Positions 38,358-47,208 of a stretch of 64,000 nt of DNA are shown here, piece by piece; the stretch's first letter is position 1, and every line of letters begins with the position of its first letter. The position numbers and the translations under genes were made by a program. The notes under the pieces were generated by a model. That model was not told the origin of the DNA, searched no databases, and worked only from the letters and a program-made list of their open reading frames with translations. Origin of the DNA: Lysobacter antibioticus (GTDB lineage Bacteria; Pseudomonadota; Gammaproteobacteria; Xanthomonadales; Xanthomonadaceae); NCBI RefSeq assembly GCF_001442535.1, contig NZ_CP013141.1:1622541-1686540 (forward strand), written 5' to 3'.

Positions 38358-39326
38358 TCAATGCCAAGGCATCTCGCCCTTGGCGACCTTCGCGCTGATC
38401 TCCAGCGACAGGTCGCCGCCCAGGTCGGGATAGCGCTTCTTCATCGCCGCGATCAGGGCCTTCGAGTCGGCCGCCTTCGCGGCTTCTTCGTCGAAGGCGC
38501 GGATGTAGCCGGCGCTGAAACGCACCGCTTCCACGTTCTGCGCCGCACCTTCGGCGAAATGCCCCGGGATCACCACATCGGGCTTGAGCTCCTCGATGCG
38601 CTTGAGCGTGGCCAGCCAGGCTTGGTGCGACTGCGGGGTCTGGGTGTCGGCCATGAACAGATGTTCGCCCGCGACCACCGGCACGCCGCCGGCGACGGTG
38701 CGGATCGACGGAATCCAGACATAACTGCGATCCGGCGTAGCGCCGTCGAGGCCGACGATCTGCAGCGACTGCCCCTCCAAGTCGATGCGATCGCCTGCGA
38801 GCGCCTGCGGCACGACGATGCGCTTGGGCGCATTCGCGCCGAGCTTCGGCCCCCAATAGGCGAATTTGCCCTCCTGGGTGCTGCGGATGTGTTCGACCGT
38901 CTGCGGCGTGGCGACGATCTTCGCCTCGGGGAAGGCGTCCTGCAGCGTGTCCAAGCCGAAATAGAAATCCGGATCGCCGTGGCTGATGTAGATCGTGGTC
39001 AGGCGCTTGCCCGAGGCCTTGACCAGGTCGACCAGCTTGCGCGCATCGGCGGCGGCGAACTGAGCGTCGATCAGCACCGCGTCGCGCGCGCCGGTCAGCA
39101 ACACCGAGCTGACCTCGAAGATGCCCTGCTTGCCCGGGTTATAGACCTCGGTCTTGAGCGGAGCCGCTGCCGCCTCGGCCGGCGTCGGCGGGACCGCCGC
39201 CGTGGGCGCCGACGACGACTCGGCCGGCGCGGATTCGTGGCGGCCGCAGGCGGCCAGCGCCAGGCTCAGGCAAGCCGCCGAGATGGCCAGGAACAGGCGG
39301 TGGTTGTAGACGGGGTTCTTGGACAT
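38358..39326 (-). CDS. MBL-fold metallo-hydrolase lipoprotein with altered metal motif
   Basis: A 322-residue predicted lipoprotein (lipobox LALAAC, followed by an Ala/Pro/Ser tether). It has the metallo-beta-lactamase fold pattern: AVLIDAQF, then IYISHGDPDFYFGLDTL, and later VVAGEHLFMAD and VVIPGHF. The classical HxHxDH motif reads HGDPDF, so the second and third histidines are replaced. Such variants exist among Vmh-type MBL proteins, but metal content and activity cannot be assumed. It starts at 39326, divergent from a LysR regulator, which probably controls it. Confidence 0.8.
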   Translation of the reverse strand: MSKNPVYNHRLFLAISAACLSLALAACGRHESAPAESSSAPTAAVPPTPAEAAAAPLKTEVYNPGKQGIFEVSSVLLTGARDAVLIDAQFAAADARKLVDLVKASGKRLTTIYISHGDPDFYFGLDTLQDAFPEAKIVATPQTVEHIRSTQEGKFAYWGPKLGANAPKRIVVPQALAGDRIDLEGQSLQIVGLDGATPDRSYVWIPSIRTVAGGVPVVAGEHLFMADTQTPQSHQAWLATLKRIEELKPDVVIPGHFAEGAAQNVEAVRFSAGYIRAFDEEAAKAADSKALIAAMKKRYPDLGGDLSLEISAKVAKGEMPWH

Positions 39327-39537
39327 GGAGGTTTCCTCGAAGGGGCGATCTGGACGACGGCGGTGGCGGATGCGAGCTCGCGGCGGCCAGGGTGCGGGGC
39401 CCCGGGCGCAGGCCGCGTGACGGGGGCTGGGCGGCCCCAGGCCAGCTCCAGCCCGATAGCGGCCAGGATAGTTGCCTGGAACGGCGCGAAAAACCGCGTA
39501 TAAGTCGACTGTCTTTTGCATATTCCGAGCGAATCGA

Positions 39538-40440
39538 ATGGACCGGATGACCGCCATTGCCGTCTTCGTCGAGATCGCCGAACGCGGCAGCCTGACCGCC
39601 GCGGCCGAGGCCCTGGACATGTCGCGGGCCATGGTCACGCGCTATCTGGCCGAGCTGGAACGTTGGCTGGGTGTGCGCGTGCTGCACCGGACCACGCGGC
39701 GGATCGGCCTGACCGGCGCCGGCGAGACCGCCCTGGCCCGCTTCCGCCAGATGCTCGAGATCGGCGACGACCTGCGCCTCGCCCTGGCCGCCGACGATGC
39801 CGAACCGCACGGGCAGATCCGCATCACCGCCTCGATGTCGTTCGGCGCGAGTCATCTTGCCGCCGCGGTCGCCGACTACCTCGCACGCCATCCGCACACG
39901 CGCATCGACATGGTGCTGGGCGAGCGCGCGGTCAATCTGGTCGAGGAGCGCATCGACCTGGCGATCCGCATCGCGCGCGAACTCGACCCCAACCTGATCG
40001 CACGCCGGCTCAGCGTCTGCCGCTCGGTGCTGTGCGCCTCACCGGCGTATCTGGCCCAACGCGGGCGGCCGCAGCGCATCGAGGACCTCGCCGCGCACAA
40101 CTGCCTGACCCATCACTACGTCGGCCGCAGCCTGTGGGAGTTCCGCCATCGCGGCGAACCGTGCAGCGTCGCGGTCGGCGGCAACCTCAGCGCCAACGAA
40201 GCCAGCGTGCTGCTCGCCGCGGCCCGCGCCGGCGCCGGCATCGCCCCGCTGCCGACCTACCAAGCCCTGGACCGGGTGCGCGCCGGCGAGCTCGAAATCG
40301 TCCTGCCGGACTACGAACTGCCGCCTATGGGCATCCACGGCGTCTACGCATCGCGTCGGCAGATGCCGGCGCTGGTCCGCAGCTTCCTGGACTTCCTGGT
40401 CGAACGTTTCGGCGACGAGCCCTACTGGGACCACGCCTGA
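39538..40440 (+). CDS. LysR-family transcriptional regulator
   Basis: A 300-residue LTTR. The N-terminal winged helix-turn-helix (about 4-62) contains AERGSLTAAAEALDMSRAMVTRYLAELE; the effector domain follows from about 88 (GQIRITASMSFGASHLAAAV) and ends LVERFGDEPYWDHA. The start is ATG 39538; a second ATG at 39547 (MTAIAVF) is also possible. It is transcribed away from the MBL gene across about 210 bp, the usual LTTR layout in which the regulator controls the divergent gene and itself. The ligand is unknown. Confidence 0.92.
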   Translation: MDRMTAIAVFVEIAERGSLTAAAEALDMSRAMVTRYLAELERWLGVRVLHRTTRRIGLTGAGETALARFRQMLEIGDDLRLALAADDAEPHGQIRITASMSFGASHLAAAVADYLARHPHTRIDMVLGERAVNLVEERIDLAIRIARELDPNLIARRLSVCRSVLCASPAYLAQRGRPQRIEDLAAHNCLTHHYVGRSLWEFRHRGEPCSVAVGGNLSANEASVLLAAARAGAGIAPLPTYQALDRVRAGELEIVLPDYELPPMGIHGVYASRRQMPALVRSFLDFLVERFGDEPYWDHA

Positions 40441-40522
40441 GCCGTTCATCCGAACCTTTGAAAACGATATTGAAGGTTAGACGGAATCGACCTACCCTCG
40501 TGGCGAACTGCAAGGGTCCCGC

Positions 40523-41146
40523 ATGCGCCTCGAACATCACGCTTTCCAGCCCGCCGATCTGGTCGGCGGCGATCCGGCCCTGGATCTGGTCAATACCGTC
40601 ACCGCGCGCGACAGCGAGCCGCGCGACTGGCTCGACGACTACGCCGCCTTGCTGCGTTGGGCGCGGCAGGTCTCGTGTTTCTCGCGCACCGACCTCAATG
40701 CACTCGAAGCGCTGCAAGGCGAGGCACCGGCCAAGGCCGCTGCCGCGTTGGCGCGTTGCAAGTCCCTGCGCGAAGCCTTGTGCAACGCGCTGTATGCCCT
40801 CGCCAACGGCAAGGCGCCCGGCAGCGCCGATCTCGACGTCATCGACCAGGCCCGCCTGGCCGCATCGAAAGCCGCGCGCCTGGTGTCGCGGCGCTCGCGC
40901 CTGCAGACGGAGTGGTCGCCGCAACGCTCCGGGCTCGACCTGATCGCCCACGTGATCACCGCCTATGCCATCGAGCTGCTCAAAGACGCCCGCCTCGACC
41001 GCCTGCGCGTCTGCGACGGCCACGATTGCGGCTGGGTGTTCGTCGACACCTCCAAGAACGGCCGGCGCCGCTGGTGCGACATGGCGACCTGCGGCAACGT
41101 CGCCAAGGCGCGGCGCTTTCAGCAGCGCGTACGCGACGGCGATTGA
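40523..41146 (+). CDS. CGNR zinc-finger (ABATE domain) regulator
   Basis: A 207-residue protein. The N-terminal ABATE domain covers about 10-150 (DLVGGDPALDLVNTVTARDS...). The C-terminal CGNR zinc finger is C-x4-C ... C-x4-C: RVCDGHDCGWVFVDTSKNG and RRWCDMATCGNVAKARRF. This family is thought to be stress-linked transcription regulators. It lies 82 bp after the LysR gene on the same strand. Strong match; target unknown. Confidence 0.9.
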   Translation: MRLEHHAFQPADLVGGDPALDLVNTVTARDSEPRDWLDDYAALLRWARQVSCFSRTDLNALEALQGEAPAKAAAALARCKSLREALCNALYALANGKAPGSADLDVIDQARLAASKAARLVSRRSRLQTEWSPQRSGLDLIAHVITAYAIELLKDARLDRLRVCDGHDCGWVFVDTSKNGRRRWCDMATCGNVAKARRFQQRVRDGD

Positions 41147-41186
41147 GCCCGAACCGAACCCGACCGCCCACCGCGCGAGCGCCGCC

Positions 41187-42110
41187 ATGGCCATGCACCG
41201 ACCGTCGTCCGTTTCGCCGCTATTGGGTTCGCTCGTGCCCGGGCTGCTGTTGATCGCCGGCTGCGCCGATGCGGGCGCGCCGAACCCAACCGGCACAGCA
41301 ATGCGCTGGACGCCGCCGGCCATCGCCAGCGACCAATACGAATCCTCGCCGACTTTCTCGCCCGACGGCCGCGAGCTGTACTTCATGCGCAGCGATCGCC
41401 AGTTCGGCAATTGGCGGATCCTGCATTCGCGTTGCGGCCGCGACGGTTGGTCGACGCCGCAAACGCCCTCGTTCGCCGCCGCATCCGGCGCCGATGCCGA
41501 TCCTTTCCTGAGCGCCGACGGTCGGCGCCTGTACTTCGTCTCGACCCGCCACGATCCCGCCGGCGAAGATCTCGATATCTACTACGTCGAGCGCGGCGCC
41601 GACGGCGCCTGGGGCACTGCGCAGCGCCTGCCGGAGCCGGTCAATTCCAAGGCCTCGGAACTGCTGCCGCGCGCCACCGCCGACGGCCGGCTTTATTTCG
41701 GCTCCAGCCGCGCCGGCGGGCACGGCAAGAACGACCTCTACCTCGCCACGCCGCAGGCCGACGGCGGCTGGCGCGCGCACAACCTCGGCGCACCGCTGAG
41801 CACGGCCGCCGACGAATACGAAGCCGACATCGCCCGCGACGGCCGCAGCCTGGTCGCGGTGATCGATCGCGGCGGCCGCTCGCATCTGTACCGATTCGAG
41901 CGAGGCGAAGACGGTTGGCGCGAAAGCGGACGCATCGCCGCGCGCGGCGATGTGTTCCAGGTCGGCCCGCTGCTGTCGCCGCGCGGCGACCGCCTGCTGT
42001 TCGCCCAGGCCGACGGCGAACGCTCGGGCGAGTTGTTCCTGATCGATCTGGTCGCCAGGCCCGACCTGAGTTGGCCGCCGCGGTGTCCGCCGGCCCAGGC
42101 GACTCGTTGA
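41187..42110 (+). CDS. TolB-like beta-propeller (PD40) lipoprotein
   Basis: A 307-residue predicted lipoprotein (lipobox LLIAGC). The start may be ATG 41187 or 41193. The mature part has repeated WD40-like PD40 motifs: SSPTFSPDGRELYFMRSD, ADPFLSADGRRLYFVSTR, LLPRATADGRLYFGSSRAGG, YEADIARDGRSLVAV and VGPLLSPRGDRLLFAQ, one per propeller blade. Such proteins act in the envelope as binding scaffolds. It begins 40 bp after the CGNR gene and may be co-transcribed with it. Partner unknown. Confidence 0.82.
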   Translation: MAMHRPSSVSPLLGSLVPGLLLIAGCADAGAPNPTGTAMRWTPPAIASDQYESSPTFSPDGRELYFMRSDRQFGNWRILHSRCGRDGWSTPQTPSFAAASGADADPFLSADGRRLYFVSTRHDPAGEDLDIYYVERGADGAWGTAQRLPEPVNSKASELLPRATADGRLYFGSSRAGGHGKNDLYLATPQADGGWRAHNLGAPLSTAADEYEADIARDGRSLVAVIDRGGRSHLYRFERGEDGWRESGRIAARGDVFQVGPLLSPRGDRLLFAQADGERSGELFLIDLVARPDLSWPPRCPPAQATR

Positions 42111-42186
42111 ACCTCGACAGACGGCGCAACGAATCAGGGCGGGATACCGCCCTCGCCTACACCGCGGGATGGACAGAAGCTCGAAC

Positions 42187-44013
42187 CTAGGCGCTGCCCG
42201 CCGCGTCTTCGACCGCCGGCTCGATCGCTTTCGCACCGGCGCGCGGCTTCGGCGTGATCAACGGAGTCTGCTGCATGTTGCCGTACAGCAGCGATACTCC
42301 TGCGCCGACGCCGCCGACCAGCTCCAACTCGAAACGCTCGGCGTCGCGGTGGCGGATTTCGGCCACGACTTCGGCCGCCTCGTCCTGGGGCACGCCGAGT
42401 TCGACCAGGGCTGCTTCGCCGAAGTGCATCGCCGACTCGAAGGTCTCGCGTACCTGCAGATCGACGCCGGCATGCACCAGCTCCAGTGCGTGCTCGCGAT
42501 CGAAGCTGCGCGCCAGCAGCCGCGCCTGCGGAAACTCGTGGCGGATCAACTGGGCGGTGACCGTCGCCGCGGCGCGGTCGTCGATGCAGATCGCGATCAA
42601 CTGGGCGGTGTCCGCGCCCGAGGCGTGCAGCACGTCGAGACGGGTGCCGTCGCCGTAATAGACCTTGAAGCCGAAGGTCTGCGCGCTCTGGATCATCTCC
42701 ACGTCGGTGTCGATGATCGAGACTTCGACGCCGCGCGCGAGTAGGGATTGGCAGACCACTTGGCCGAAGCGGCCGAAGCCGATCAGCAGCACGCTGCCGC
42801 CGAGGCCGTTGGGCTCGTCGATGCCTTCCAGCGACAGCGCGGTCTTCGGCGCCAGCCGGCGCAAGGCGATGATCGCGATCGGCGTCAACGCCATCGACAG
42901 CACCACGATCGCGGTCAGGTTGGCGCCGACGGTGGCGTCGATCAGGCGGGCACTGGCCGCGGCGGAGAACAGCACGAAGGCGAATTCGCCGCCCTGCGCC
43001 ATCAGCACCGCGCGGTCCAGGGCTTCGGTGTGGCAGGCCTTGAGCAGCCGCGCGACGATGTAGATGCACACCGCCTTGACGATCATCAGTGCGACCACGC
43101 CGCCGACGATCAGCGGCCAGTTCGCCGCGACCACGGTCAGGTCCAGCGACATGCCGACGCTGAGGAAGAACAGGCCCAGCAGGATGCCGCGGAAGGGTTC
43201 GACATCGGCCTCGAGCTGGTGGCGGAAGGTGGATTCCGACAACAGCACGCCGGCCAGGAATGCCCCCATCGCCATCGACAGGCCGCCGACCTGCATCAAC
43301 AGCGCCGCGCCGAGCACCACCAGCAAGGCCGCCGCGGTCATGACCTCGCGCGCCTTGGCCGCGGCGAGCACGCGGAACAACGGGTTCAACAACCAGATGC
43401 CGGCCGCCAGCAGCGCCGCCAGCGAGGCCAGGGCGATGCCGATGTCGAGCCAGCGCGAACGCGCGACGCCGTCGCCAGCGAGTTCGGCCGGCGCCATCAG
43501 GGCTACCAGGGCCAGCAGCGGCACGATCAGCAGGTCCTCGAACAACAGGATCGAGACGATGCGCTGCCCGCGCGGCAAGGCCAGGTCGCCGCGTTCGCCG
43601 AGGATCTGCATGACGATCGCGGTCGAGGTCAGCACGAAGCCCATCGCGCCGATGAAGGCGACCACCGGCGGGAAGCCGAACAACAGGCCGACCCCGGTCA
43701 TCGCCGCCGAACACAGCAGGATCTGCGCGGTGCCCAGGCCGAAGATCTCGCGGCGCAGGCTCCACAGGTGCGAAGGCCGCATCTCCAGGCCGATCAGGAA
43801 CAGGAACATCACCACGCCGAGTTCGGCGACGTGCAGGATCGCCTGCGAGTCGGCGAAGAAACCGAGCCCGAACGGACCGATCGCCAGGCCCGCGGCCAGA
43901 TAGCCGAGCACCGAGCCCAGGCCGATGCGCTTGAAGATCGGCACCGCGATCACGCCCGCCGCCAGCAGCACCACCACCTTGACCAGTTCGCTGCCCTGCG
44001 CTTCGACTGCCAT
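42187..44013 (-). CDS. Kef-type CPA2 cation:proton antiporter
   Basis: A 608-residue inner-membrane protein. About twelve hydrophobic segments form a Na/H-exchanger domain (to about 385), including ELGVVMFLFLIGLEM, FVLTSTAIVMQIL and LLFEDLLIVPLLAL. The cytoplasmic RCK/TrkA-N domain begins VLLIGFGRFGQVV with the dinucleotide-binding Gly pattern and D in SIIDTDVE. This is the arrangement of KefB/KefC, glutathione-gated potassium efflux systems. No KefF/KefG ancillary gene is adjacent, so the exact gating is open. A long acidic/Ala C-terminus ends EPAVEDAAGSA. Monocistronic. Confidence 0.9.
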   Translation of the reverse strand: MAVEAQGSELVKVVVLLAAGVIAVPIFKRIGLGSVLGYLAAGLAIGPFGLGFFADSQAILHVAELGVVMFLFLIGLEMRPSHLWSLRREIFGLGTAQILLCSAAMTGVGLLFGFPPVVAFIGAMGFVLTSTAIVMQILGERGDLALPRGQRIVSILLFEDLLIVPLLALVALMAPAELAGDGVARSRWLDIGIALASLAALLAAGIWLLNPLFRVLAAAKAREVMTAAALLVVLGAALLMQVGGLSMAMGAFLAGVLLSESTFRHQLEADVEPFRGILLGLFFLSVGMSLDLTVVAANWPLIVGGVVALMIVKAVCIYIVARLLKACHTEALDRAVLMAQGGEFAFVLFSAAASARLIDATVGANLTAIVVLSMALTPIAIIALRRLAPKTALSLEGIDEPNGLGGSVLLIGFGRFGQVVCQSLLARGVEVSIIDTDVEMIQSAQTFGFKVYYGDGTRLDVLHASGADTAQLIAICIDDRAAATVTAQLIRHEFPQARLLARSFDREHALELVHAGVDLQVRETFESAMHFGEAALVELGVPQDEAAEVVAEIRHRDAERFELELVGGVGAGVSLLYGNMQQTPLITPKPRAGAKAIEPAVEDAAGSA

Positions 44014-44214
44014 CGCGCGTTCCCCCTTCTCGATTCACTGCGGTACTCGGATACACGGCCGTCCTGACGGGCCGGACCGAGGTACTCGGATGCACGGCCG
44101 CCCCTTCCGGCCAGCCAGGACACAGCCTAACAGGAGCGCCGCGTACGGCTTGCGGGCACGTGCCCGCGGCGTTGCTATGATCGCGCCTCGCAACTCCCTT
44201 CTAAGGACCGGACC

Positions 44215-45168
44215 ATGCTTCGCCGTGCGGCTGCGCTCGCCCTAGTTCTCTGCTGCGGCATGCTCTGCGGCGGCACGGCCCAGGCATCGAGCCCGACGGG
44301 TAGGACCAGCCTCGACGGCCTGCGCATCGTGCTCAGCTGGAACGCGGCCGAGGCCGATCTCGACTCGCACCTCAGCTATCCGGACCACCACGTCTATTTC
44401 GAGCGCAAGATCAGCGACGACGCGCGCCTGGACGTGGACGATGGCGCGCGCAAGAGCCCGGAAACCATGACCCTGCTGCGCAAGCGGGCCGGTTACGGCT
44501 ACACCTATGCGGTGCACGATTTCGGCAACCGAAGCCGCCCCGAGGCCAGCGCGCTCTCGCGCAGCGGCGCCCAGGTCTCGCTGTATCTCGGCGAGCAATT
44601 GCTGCGCAGCTACCCGGTACCGCAGAACCGTCCCGGCAACTTGTGGCGGGTGTTCCGCATCGACGCCGAAGGCCGCTTGCAGGACATCGACCGGATCGAT
44701 GCCAGCACGGCGCAGGCCGAACGCATAGACACCGAACTCGACCGGCTCGACGGCGCCGGCGACGATGCCGGCGGCGACGAGATCGAGGCCGGCCTGGCCG
44801 GTCCGGCCGCCCATGCCAACCAGCGCGGCGAAGCGGCCTACCGCGCCGGCAATCTCGAAGGCGCGGTCGCGCTGTACCAGCAGTCGATCGAGCTCGACCC
44901 CGATTTCGCCCTGGCCTACAGCAACCTGGGCTTGGCCTACGTCAAACTCGGCCGCAGCGCCGAGGCGATCTGGGCCTCGCGCAAGGCCATCGCCCTGGCC
45001 CGCGGCGCCAACGCCACCGCGATCCGCGCCGGCGCTTACTACAACATCGGCAAACTCTTCGAAGAAGCCGGCCGCTACGACGAAGCCATGTCGAACTATC
45101 TCTCGGCCAAGCGCGAGCAGCCCCACCCGACCTACGACAAGGCGATCGAACGGGTGCGCGGCCTGTGA
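44215..45168 (+). CDS. Secreted DUF2135-like and TPR protein
   Basis: A 317-residue exported protein with a signal peptide (MLRRAAALALVLCCGMLCGGTAQA). Residues about 35-160 form a beta-sandwich resembling DUF2135/YfaP: LRIVLSWNAAEADLDSHL, TYAVHDFGN. An acidic linker is followed by at least two TPR motifs (ANQRGEAAYRAGNLEGAVAL, AYSNLGLAYVKLGRSAEAIW, AYYNIGKLFEEAGRYDEAMS). AAGGA precedes ATG 44215. The deacetylase gene starts 29 bp downstream, so the two may work together on the envelope. Function inferred only from domains. Confidence 0.72.
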   Translation: MLRRAAALALVLCCGMLCGGTAQASSPTGRTSLDGLRIVLSWNAAEADLDSHLSYPDHHVYFERKISDDARLDVDDGARKSPETMTLLRKRAGYGYTYAVHDFGNRSRPEASALSRSGAQVSLYLGEQLLRSYPVPQNRPGNLWRVFRIDAEGRLQDIDRIDASTAQAERIDTELDRLDGAGDDAGGDEIEAGLAGPAAHANQRGEAAYRAGNLEGAVALYQQSIELDPDFALAYSNLGLAYVKLGRSAEAIWASRKAIALARGANATAIRAGAYYNIGKLFEEAGRYDEAMSNYLSAKREQPHPTYDKAIERVRGL

Positions 45169-45196
45169 CGCCGCCCTCGTCGCCACGAGCGAGCCG

Positions 45197-46366
45197 ATGA
45201 AATCCCCGCTTAAATCATCGTTTAGATCATCGCTTGGATCATTGCTGGCTTCGATCGCGCTGTGTCTCGCCGCCCCGCTGGCCCAGGCGGCTGGACCGTC
45301 CGCGGTCGCCAGCGCCGACCGCGCCACCTGGCCGCAGGCCTTGAATACGCAGGCCGCGTTCGACCGCGCCTCGCGCGCCGAGATCCTCGCCTTCGCCCAT
45401 GAGCTGGCGGCCAGCGAAACTCTCGACGAGGCTGCCCTGCTCGCCCGCCTCAAGCTCAAGCAGATCGATCGCGCCTCGCTCGACAAGATCCGCGCGCGCT
45501 TCTGGCAGCGGCTCAGCGCGAACTATCGGCTGGCCTCGCGCTCGTGCACGCCGCGCGAAGCCTTCTGCGCTGCGGCCGACGACAGCGCGGCGCTGCGCCG
45601 ACTCGCCGTGGCCTTCGACGCCGCACCCGACCGCAGCTACGCGGCCTGGCGCGCCGATGCCGCACGCTTCCATCGCATCTACCTCGACGAGACCCTGCGC
45701 CTGGCTGCTCTGTTTCCGCGGGTCAGCAGCGAAATCGACACCTATTCGGCGGCCGAACTCGACGGCAGCGAGTTGCGCGACCGCCAGTTCCTGCTGAGCT
45801 TCGACGACGGCCCGACCGCGGCCGGCGGCAATACCGACCGCCTGCTGGCAACCTTGCGCCAGGCCGGGCTCGACGCAACCTTCTTCGTGGTCGGCGAAGC
45901 GCTGCAACGGCGGCTGGGCGCCGCCCCGGCGCGGCCGAGCGATCTGTACGCCGGCATGTGCGTCGCCTCGCACGGCTGGGAGCACCAATCGCATGCGCGT
46001 TGGCCGCAATGGCAGGACTCGGTGATCCGCAGCGACGCCCTGGTGCGTGCCGCGACCGGCGCGGCGCACGTGCCGCTGTTCCGGCCCCCATACGGCCAAC
46101 GCCGCGCCGACAGCGGGCCGTTCTTCGCCCAACAAGGCCTGCGCGTGGCCTTGTGGAACATCGACTCGCAAGACTGGAACGCCAAGGTCTCGGCCGCTGA
46201 GGTGCAAGGCCGCTTGCTCAGCCTGATGCTGCTGTGGCGCCACGGCACGATCCTGTTCCACGACATCCACGACAAGGCGCGCATCGCCCTGCCCGGGCTG
46301 CTGCAGCAGACCCGCGGCGCGGGCCTGGAGTGGCTCGACTGCAAACGCTATCCGGGCGGCGCCTGA
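45197..46366 (+). CDS. Secreted polysaccharide deacetylase (NodB family)
   Basis: A 389-residue exported protein: signal peptide up to AQA (about 33), an alpha-helical region of unknown role (about 35-190), then a NodB-homology domain. Motif 1 is LLSFDDGPT with the catalytic Asp and metal Asp; motif 2 is SHGWEHQSH; motif 3 is FRPPYGQRR; the late motif is LFHDIHDKA. It would remove acetyl groups from peptidoglycan or another amino-sugar polymer. The N-terminal extension is unusual in length. It lies 29 bp after the DUF2135/TPR gene. Confidence 0.88.
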   Translation: MKSPLKSSFRSSLGSLLASIALCLAAPLAQAAGPSAVASADRATWPQALNTQAAFDRASRAEILAFAHELAASETLDEAALLARLKLKQIDRASLDKIRARFWQRLSANYRLASRSCTPREAFCAAADDSAALRRLAVAFDAAPDRSYAAWRADAARFHRIYLDETLRLAALFPRVSSEIDTYSAAELDGSELRDRQFLLSFDDGPTAAGGNTDRLLATLRQAGLDATFFVVGEALQRRLGAAPARPSDLYAGMCVASHGWEHQSHARWPQWQDSVIRSDALVRAATGAAHVPLFRPPYGQRRADSGPFFAQQGLRVALWNIDSQDWNAKVSAAEVQGRLLSLMLLWRHGTILFHDIHDKARIALPGLLQQTRGAGLEWLDCKRYPGGA

Positions 46367-46593
46367 GCCCAGCGCGAGCGGTTCGCGCGCGCCCGGCCGG
46401 GTTTCGTCGGGCCATGACCGGCTTCGTCGCAAATCCGCCCGCTAGGCGTTAACGCGGGTAACCGCCTGTGCGACATTTTCGCCGGCGCCGTCGGTGACGG
46501 CGCCGTCCGCACGGTCGCGGCCTGCGCGCAGCACAGGCCCGGGGAAACCGGCTGGCGGGCTCTTACTCAACGTCATCCAAGGAAGATTCGACA

Positions 46594-47070
46594 ATGTTCA
46601 AGACTTATCGGATTCCGGCGCTCGCCGCCGGCATGCTCTCGCTCGTCCTGCCCTTGACCGCACTCGCGTCCGACCCGCCGAGCATCTCGGAAAACCAATC
46701 CGCGTGCGCCGGTAAATACTCGGCCAAGCTCAAGCTGGTGTTCGACCACACCGGCACCGCCGCCAGCGCACACGCCGAAGCCAGCCTGGTGCGCAATCCC
46801 TTCGCCCAGGGTTCGGTGCCCTATCCGAACTACTTCGTCGCCCAGAGTGTGGTGATGAGCCGCAACTCGGCCAACCCCAACTGGATCAGCGATGTGCAGG
46901 ACACCGAGATCACCGGCGCGTACTCCACCGCCCCGGTGACCGCCGGCACTACCGTGTTCAAGGCCGCCGGCTGCGAACTGGTCGCGGCCGCGACCGTCAA
47001 CGTGCAATGCCCGAACGGCACCTGGGAGTACAAGAACCTCGAACGCCGCTGGCCGGGTTGCGGTCAGTAA
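46594..47070 (+). CDS. Uncharacterised secreted protein, 158 residues
   Basis: Signal peptide MFKTYRIPALAAGMLSLVLPLTALA with likely cleavage before SDPPSISE. The mature part has four cysteines (SACAGKY, AAGCELVA, NVQCPNG, PGCGQ) that could form two disulfides, and a beta-rich pattern (KLKLVFDHTG, AQSVVMSRNS, EYKNLERRW). I do not recognise the family. It stands alone between a 227-bp gap and a strong inverted repeat. A ribosome site (AAGGAAG) precedes the ATG. Confidence 0.75.
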   Translation: MFKTYRIPALAAGMLSLVLPLTALASDPPSISENQSACAGKYSAKLKLVFDHTGTAASAHAEASLVRNPFAQGSVPYPNYFVAQSVVMSRNSANPNWISDVQDTEITGAYSTAPVTAGTTVFKAAGCELVAAATVNVQCPNGTWEYKNLERRWPGCGQ

Positions 47071-47143
47071 CACCAGCTCGGACGATGTGACCGACATGGC
47101 GATCGGTAGAGACAGCGATCGCATCCATCCGAGTCGCTGAAAC

Positions 47144-47176
47144 CTTGCCGGGCCTCGCAGCGCGAGGCCCGGCAAG
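47144..47176. terminator. Stem-loop between convergent secreted-protein gene and asnB
   Basis: A perfect 15-bp stem (CTTGCCGGGCCTCGC with GCGAGGCCCGGCAAG) and a 3-nt loop. No long T run, but the position between convergent genes fits bidirectional termination. Confidence 0.75.
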
Positions 47177-47208
47177 ACATGTCCATCTCGCCGCTCAGCC
47201 GGCTCGAC

